Source: an uncultured Clostridium sp.
GTDB taxonomy: Bacteria > Bacillota > Clostridia > Clostridiales > Clostridiaceae
Assembly (NCBI RefSeq): GCF_934754925.1
Contig: NZ_CAKVJA010000062.1
Location: forward strand, 1-10,392
DNA length: 10,392 nucleotides
Reading direction: 5' to 3'
Part shown: positions 7,094 through 10,392 of the stretch, in pieces
How the letters are laid out: every line of letters begins with the position of its first letter
Numbering within the stretch: position 1 is the stretch's first letter
Program-made: the position numbers and the translations under genes
Notes under the pieces: generated by a model
The model's database searches: none
The model's input: only the letters and a program-made list of their open reading frames with translations
What the model was told of the DNA's origin: nothing

Positions 7094-7159
7094 ATTTTTT
7101 TATACTTAGAATGTGTGTAAGTTAAATTAAAAATATATGTTAATAATTAATTGAATATG

Positions 7160-7187
7160 TTGCAATATATGTGGAAAGAATTATAAT
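7160..7187 (+). promoter_or_regulatory. Promoter of the small acidic membrane protein gene
   Basis: TTGCAA (7160-7165) and perfect TATAAT (7182-7187) are 16 nt apart. The predicted transcript would begin near 7194, ahead of the AGAGGTGA ribosome site at 7205-7212. Confidence 0.6.
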
Positions 7188-7216
7188 AAAATTTGTTTAT
7201 TATAAGAGGTGATTAT

Positions 7217-7417
7217 TTGATTAAATATATTTTTATTATTGGATTTATTTGTTTAGTATATGTAGTTATTTTTGCTTTATTAAAGGCAGGAAGTGATTTT
7301 GATGATGAAGTTGAAGAGCTTTATAATAATTTCTATGAAGATGATGGTTTAGATGAAGAATATGATTATTATGATAATAAGTATAAAGAAATATTAGATA
7401 AGCATGAAGAGGTATAA
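7217..7417 (+). CDS. Small single-span membrane protein with acidic tail
   Basis: This 66-residue protein starts at TTG 7217, six to seven nt after AGAGGT; the in-frame TTG at 7193 has no site and lies near the predicted transcript start. Residues about 3-20 (KYIFIIGFICLVYVVIFALL) form one membrane span. The remaining 43 residues hold 18 Asp/Glu, only three Lys and many Tyr. The single Lys before the span and the acidic tail make an outside or inside orientation uncertain. I recognise no family. It stands alone, divergent from rubrerythrin, with a good promoter of its own. It may be a metal-binding or regulatory membrane peptide, but nothing here proves that. Confidence 0.6.
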   Translation: MIKYIFIIGFICLVYVVIFALLKAGSDFDDEVEELYNNFYEDDGLDEEYDYYDNKYKEILDKHEEV

Positions 7418-7520
7418 ATTATAAAAATTTTTTTTATTTAGTAAAATAAAAAGTTTTAATATTAATTTTACAAGTATTTAAATTTACTTTAACAAAGAAA
7501 ACATACTATAGTTGTTGAAC

Positions 7521-7793
7521 ACTTTGATTCCTCAAGGGCAATAAAAGTTTTATCTGGGCACTAGCAGAGTAGAAATTTTTATTACCCCTGGGGTAGAAAA
7601 GTTAGAAAATACAGTGGATATATTAATCATACTGATAGCACTTTTTCTGGAGTTAAGTTATCTATTATCAATAACTAATAATGGATTAATTATTTATAAT
7701 TTAGGTATAGGTAATGAATATTAGTCATTATATTTTGTAATAAGGACACTTGGAAGCAAGAAATTGGATTCCTAGTGTCCCTATTATTTTTTG
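7521..7793 (+). ncRNA. Candidate structured RNA ending in an intrinsic terminator
   Basis: Between two genes about 490 bp apart lies an island of higher G+C (about 42% over 7530-7593, by hand count) in very AT-rich DNA. Arms 7530-7546 and 7577-7593 pair at 15 of 17 positions, with one G-U and two A-C mismatches, around a 30-nt loop containing CTGGGCACTAGCAG. About 150 nt further on is a clear terminator (7744-7793). No open frame with a start and ribosome site spans it: one frame has a TAG in the hairpin loop and tandem stops near 7675; another is open from about 7545 to 7720 without a usable start. I cannot match it to a known riboswitch, 6S RNA, tmRNA or SRP RNA. A decayed gene is the main alternative. 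The 5' end is a guess. Confidence 0.4.
7744..7793 (+). terminator. Intrinsic terminator of the intergenic transcript
   Basis: GGACACTTGGAA (7744-7755) pairs with TTCCTAGTGTCC (7769-7780) with one T-T mismatch, followed by CTATTATTTTTT. This is a typical GC-bearing stem with U-tract. No annotated gene ends nearby on the plus strand (the nearest stop is more than 320 bp upstream), so it implies an unannotated transcript. Confidence 0.85.
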
Positions 7794-7821
7794 ATTAATT
7801 TTTCCTAGGATTTAAATTATA

Positions 7822-7830
7822 TGATATAAT
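7822..7830 (+). promoter_or_regulatory. Extended -10 promoter of the zinc-finger/TM2 operon
   Basis: TGATATAAT gives a TG extension plus a perfect TATAAT (7825-7830), directly after the preceding terminator. There is no good -35 element at normal spacing (7802-7807 is TTCCTA), which extended -10 promoters can tolerate. A start near 7837 would give a leader of about 70 nt. Confidence 0.5.
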
Positions 7831-7906
7831 TATGAATATGAATAATATGGAGAAAAAGTAAAATAAATTAGAATTTGTAGCTTTAATTTGAGGAGAGATG
7901 AAGATT

Positions 7907-8332
7907 ATGAAATGTTATTATCATGATAATAAAGAAGTAGTAGCTGCATGTACGGAGTGTGGAAGATTTATTTGTGAAGAATGTAAAGTTAATATAAATG
8001 GAAAAGCAGTATGTAAATCATGTGTAGAAAATAATATATTTAGTTCTAATCAAAGAAATAAATATAATACATATAATTATGGGGAAGTAAAGCAACAAGA
8101 ATATAATAAATATTATGGAAGAAAATATATGCAAAAGAGTTGGTTAGTAACACTATTATTATGTCTTTTTACTGGAACCTTAGGAGTTCACAGATTTTAT
8201 GTAGGAAAAATAGGAACAGGGATACTCCAATTGCTTACTTTTGGGGGATTTGGAATATGGACTTTGGTAGATTTTATATTAATTGCTTGTAAAAAATTTA
8301 CTGATGCAAAGGGTAATTTAATATTAGATTAA
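7907..8332 (+). CDS. Zinc-finger (B-box-like) protein with TM2 domain
   Basis: This 141-residue protein joins a cytosolic zinc-binding head to a TM2 membrane domain. The head has C3, H6, C15, C18, C23, C26, C36 and C39, two interleaved four-ligand sites in the B-box style. A Tyr/Asn-rich linker (44-74) leads to the TM2 hairpin: span about 79-92, the signature GVHRFYVGK at 93-101, and a second span (about 106-127) with D122. I chose ATG 7907 because AGGAGAG (7891-7897) lies 9 nt upstream; in-frame ATG 7898 is too close to it. TM2 proteins are widespread but their bacterial role is poorly known. Twenty-five bp later comes a paralogue with the same head, so the pair probably works together. Confidence 0.82.
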   Translation: MKCYYHDNKEVVAACTECGRFICEECKVNINGKAVCKSCVENNIFSSNQRNKYNTYNYGEVKQQEYNKYYGRKYMQKSWLVTLLLCLFTGTLGVHRFYVGKIGTGILQLLTFGGFGIWTLVDFILIACKKFTDAKGNLILD

Positions 8333-8357
8333 TAATAGAAGGGAGAATTAATGAGGT

Positions 8358-9092
8358 ATGAATTGTTCAAGGCATGAAGAAAGAGAAGCAGTAGGAATGT
8401 GTGTAAGATGTCACAATCTTATATGTGAAGAATGTAAGGTAGAGATAAACAATAAATATTATTGTAAGAATTGTGTTTCTGAAATGTATTCAGATAATAA
8501 TTATTATAATAATAGAAAGAACAATTATAGTAATAAAACTACTATAAATTCAGATAAGGTTAAGGAGTATGCTGATAAGGCAGTAAATGCTACAGTTGAA
8601 GTTACTAATAATACATTAAATTTAGTTAAGGATTTTTCAGAATCTGAAGACTTTAAAGAAACTATAAATAAAGTTAGTCAAAATCAAAAAGTAATTAATT
8701 ATGTTCTTGGAATAATTGCTATTGTATTATTAATTCCAAAGGTTATAAATAATATTAATAGCATACCATATTTCTTTGATGAACTTGTATTTTCAACTAG
8801 ATATTATGGTGTTTTTAGAACAGTATTTTATATTATAGAATTTATTGCAACTTTTATTGAACCAATAATAATTATTGCATTAGCAACATTACTATTTAAT
8901 AATTTTATGAGACTAAAAAGAGAAATAAGAATAGTAGCGCCAATAGTTGTTGTTGCAGTATTTACATTAATTAGAGTTGTTAGTACAAATATAGCGTCTA
9001 GCTATTTCCGATTTCATATAATAGCAAATATGTTTTCATATTTTGTGCCTGTAATATTAATAGTTATAGGAAATTATCTTGATAAGGAATAA
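8358..9092 (+). CDS. Zinc-finger (B-box-like) multi-span membrane protein
   Basis: This 244-residue protein begins with C3, H6, C15, C18, C23, C26, C36 and C39, exactly the spacing of the preceding gene's head, and both share ICEECKV followed by INxK. A hydrophilic region (44-112) with a helix-forming stretch (SDKVKEYADKAVNATVEVTN) follows. The C-terminal half then has about four membrane spans near 113-130, 153-180, 191-209 and 221-240. No family for the membrane part is recognised; it is not TM2. AAGGGAG (8339-8345) lies 12 nt before the ATG, a slightly long gap. It shares an operon with the TM2 gene. Duplicated heads on different membrane bodies suggest a common soluble partner or metal-sensing function, which is inference. 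Confidence 0.75.
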   Translation: MNCSRHEEREAVGMCVRCHNLICEECKVEINNKYYCKNCVSEMYSDNNYYNNRKNNYSNKTTINSDKVKEYADKAVNATVEVTNNTLNLVKDFSESEDFKETINKVSQNQKVINYVLGIIAIVLLIPKVINNINSIPYFFDELVFSTRYYGVFRTVFYIIEFIATFIEPIIIIALATLLFNNFMRLKREIRIVAPIVVVAVFTLIRVVSTNIASSYFRFHIIANMFSYFVPVILIVIGNYLDKE

Positions 9093-9123
9093 CTAAATTT
9101 AGCATAGAAAAATTGCTTATAAG

Positions 9124-9237
9124 GTGAGAGAAATAAATTGGATAGTGAAGAGAAAAAGAAATATTCAGCTTTTCCTTTTCATTATTTATATAATTATAGT
9201 TTGTTTACTAAGTGTAATATATAATAAGATGAAGTAA
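9124..9237 (+). pseudogene. Tiny membrane-protein ORF, probably frameshifted
   Basis: AGGTGAG (9122-9128) lies 9 nt before TTG 9138, which reads MDSEEKKK and then loses hydrophobic character. From GTG 9124 the next frame encodes 37 residues ending in a good span (NIQLFLFIIYIIIVCLLSVI) and YNKMK before TAA 9235-9237, but this start has no ribosome site. A one-base change in the A5 run at 9152-9156 would join MDSEEKK to the span. The simplest reading is a roughly 30-residue single-span protein broken in the homopolymer, or a sequencing error there. It could also be chance. Confidence 0.3.
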
Positions 9238-9266
9238 TTTAAGAATTTACTTAGGAGGTAAGGATA

Positions 9267-10391
9267 TTGAGTAAAATAAAAGTTTTAAGTGTATTTGGAA
9301 CAAGACCGGAAGCAATAAAGATGTGTCCTTTAGCAAAAGTATTAGAAAAGGATGATAGAATAGAATCAATTGTATGTGCTACAGCTCAACACAGAGAAAT
9401 GCTTGATACAGTACTTGATATATTTGATGTTAAGCCGCAATATGATTTAAATGTAATGTCTCATGGTCAAACAATAGTTGATGTATCTAATAAGGTTTTA
9501 ACAGGTGTAGATAAAGTAATAAAAGAATGTAATCCTGATATAGTTTTAGTACATGGAGATACTTCAACAACACTAAATGGAGCATTAGCAGCTTTTTATA
9601 ATCAAAAGCCAATAGGACATGTTGAAGCTGGACTTAGAACTGGAGATCTTTACTCCCCATTTCCAGAAGAGGCTAATAGAAAGTTAACAGGAGCAATTGC
9701 TACTTTGCATTTTGCGGCAACGGAAAGTAATAAGGCTAATTTAGAAAAGGAAAATATACATAAAAATATATACATAACAGGTAATACTGTAATTGATGCT
9801 TTACTTAGTGTTGTAGATAAAAATCATAAATTTGATGATAAAAATTTGAACCATATAGATTTTGAAAATAATAAGATAGTTTTATTAACTGCACATAGAA
9901 GAGAAAATTGGGGAGAACCAATGAGAGACATATTTGCTGCAGTTAGAGAGCTTGTTACTAAAAATGAAAATGTGAATGTAATATTTCCAATGCATAAAAA
10001 CCCGTTAATAAGAGAACTTGCAAATGAAAGTTTTAAGGGGGTAGAAGATAAAATACATTTAATTGAACCTCTTGAATATGTTGATTTTGCAAATCTTATG
10101 GCTAAGTGTTATCTTATAATGACAGATTCGGGAGGCATACAAGAAGAAGCACCAGCTCTTGGTAAGCCAGTTATTGTTTTAAGAACAGAAACAGAAAGAC
10201 CGGAAGCTGTTGAAGCTGGAACTGTAAAGTTAGCGGGAATTAATAAAGAAGATATATTTAATATTGCTGATGAACTTATAAATAATGAAGAAGCTTATAA
10301 TAAAATGGCTCATGCAGTAAATCCTTATGGAGACGGAAAGGCTTGTTCAAGGATTGTTGAATATATAGTAGAATATTTTAAAGATAAATAG
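9267..10391 (+). CDS. wecB: UDP-N-acetylglucosamine 2-epimerase, non-hydrolysing
   Basis: This 374-residue cytosolic enzyme (also called MnaA) interconverts UDP-GlcNAc and UDP-ManNAc, the ManNAc donor for teichoic-acid linkage units and surface glycans. The family motifs are all present: GTRPEAIKM (11-19), HGDTSTT with D98, HVEAGLRTGD with E120, PFPEEANRKLT with E134, AHRRENWG with H210, SGGIQEEAPALGKP from S288 and RTETERPEAV near 311. D98, E120 and E134 correspond to the catalytic D95, E117 and E131 of E. coli WecB. AGGAGG (9253-9258) is 8 nt before TTG 9267, a clear non-ATG start, and the length is standard. There is no terminator between it and the zinc-finger gene, so read-through is possible. 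In contrast to the decayed glycan genes it is fully intact, fitting a housekeeping wall role. Confidence 0.97.
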   Translation: MSKIKVLSVFGTRPEAIKMCPLAKVLEKDDRIESIVCATAQHREMLDTVLDIFDVKPQYDLNVMSHGQTIVDVSNKVLTGVDKVIKECNPDIVLVHGDTSTTLNGALAAFYNQKPIGHVEAGLRTGDLYSPFPEEANRKLTGAIATLHFAATESNKANLEKENIHKNIYITGNTVIDALLSVVDKNHKFDDKNLNHIDFENNKIVLLTAHRRENWGEPMRDIFAAVRELVTKNENVNVIFPMHKNPLIRELANESFKGVEDKIHLIEPLEYVDFANLMAKCYLIMTDSGGIQEEAPALGKPVIVLRTETERPEAVEAGTVKLAGINKEDIFNIADELINNEEAYNKMAHAVNPYGDGKACSRIVEYIVEYFKDK

Positions 10392-10392
10392 A

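Noticed and set aside
3361..7170. TGCAATATA-like word repeated in spacers (3361, 3750, 3869 with one change, 7161)
   Set aside because: AT-rich background makes short repeats likely; only the 7160 copy fits a promoter and no spacing pattern links them.
7431..7452. AT-only hairpin after the acidic membrane protein gene as a terminator
   Set aside because: A 9-bp stem of only A/T with a 4-nt loop is weak and likely by chance in this composition, although a T8 run precedes it.
7512..7722. Protein-coding gene in the 7418-7906 gap
   Set aside because: Two frames are partly open and one is hydrophobic, but none has a usable start with ribosome site, and stops interrupt the more protein-like frame. 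A decayed gene cannot be fully excluded.
7898..7906. Upstream ATG start for the zinc-finger/TM2 gene
   Set aside because: AGGAG ends only 2 nt before it; ATG 7907 has proper spacing and gives the same head layout as its paralogue.
1..10392. CRISPR array, insertion sequence, tRNA or rRNA
   Set aside because: I saw no regularly spaced direct repeats, transposase motifs, terminal inverted repeats with target duplication, or tRNA cloverleaf sequence.

Overview
The window is strongly AT-rich, with A/T-ending codons, TTG starts with good Shine-Dalgarno sites, many intrinsic terminators and a rubrerythrin. This points to a low-GC anaerobic Firmicute, most likely Clostridium sensu stricto. The taxonomic call is inference; no rRNA or other marker is present. 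I see no tRNA, rRNA, CRISPR array, insertion sequence or transposase.

Left block (37-3705). A membrane-anchored, outward-facing arylsulfotransferase-like protein (ASST family) comes first. Behind a perfect 14-bp hairpin lie an ATP-grasp ligase and a HAD hydrolase with overlapping ends, then a small basic unknown protein. A 21-bp terminator hairpin closes the block.

Middle block (3918-6364). This is a graveyard of polysaccharide-export genes. In order it holds a GT4 glycosyltransferase with an internal in-frame deletion, the N-terminus of a second glycosyltransferase, the N-terminal part of a Wzz-type chain-length regulator fused in frame to the C-terminal part of a polysaccharide pyruvyltransferase, and three pieces of a MurJ/Wzx-type flippase. 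The retained pieces read cleanly, while catalytic or structural cores are missing. This suggests several fairly recent deletions rather than slow point-mutation decay. Two similar terminator hairpins bracket the block.

Right block (6428-10391). Rubrerythrin is on the minus strand and converges on the flippase remnant. Divergent from it is a small acidic single-span membrane protein. An approximately 490-bp gap follows, holding a long imperfect hairpin and a strong intrinsic terminator and probably encoding an unannotated RNA. Next is a tandem pair of membrane proteins that share an identically spaced Cys/His zinc-binding N-terminus; the first carries a TM2 domain. Last come a broken tiny membrane ORF and an intact UDP-GlcNAc 2-epimerase with a TTG start.

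Taken together, this looks like a cell-surface polysaccharide locus whose polymer assembly and export module has been deleted away, while flanking tailoring-type enzymes (ATP-grasp/HAD, sulfotransferase-like) and the ManNAc-forming epimerase remain intact. The strongest candidates for something undescribed are the structured intergenic RNA at about 7521-7792, the multi-deletion mosaic with its in-frame Wzz-pyruvyltransferase chimera, and the zinc-finger/TM2 gene pair.
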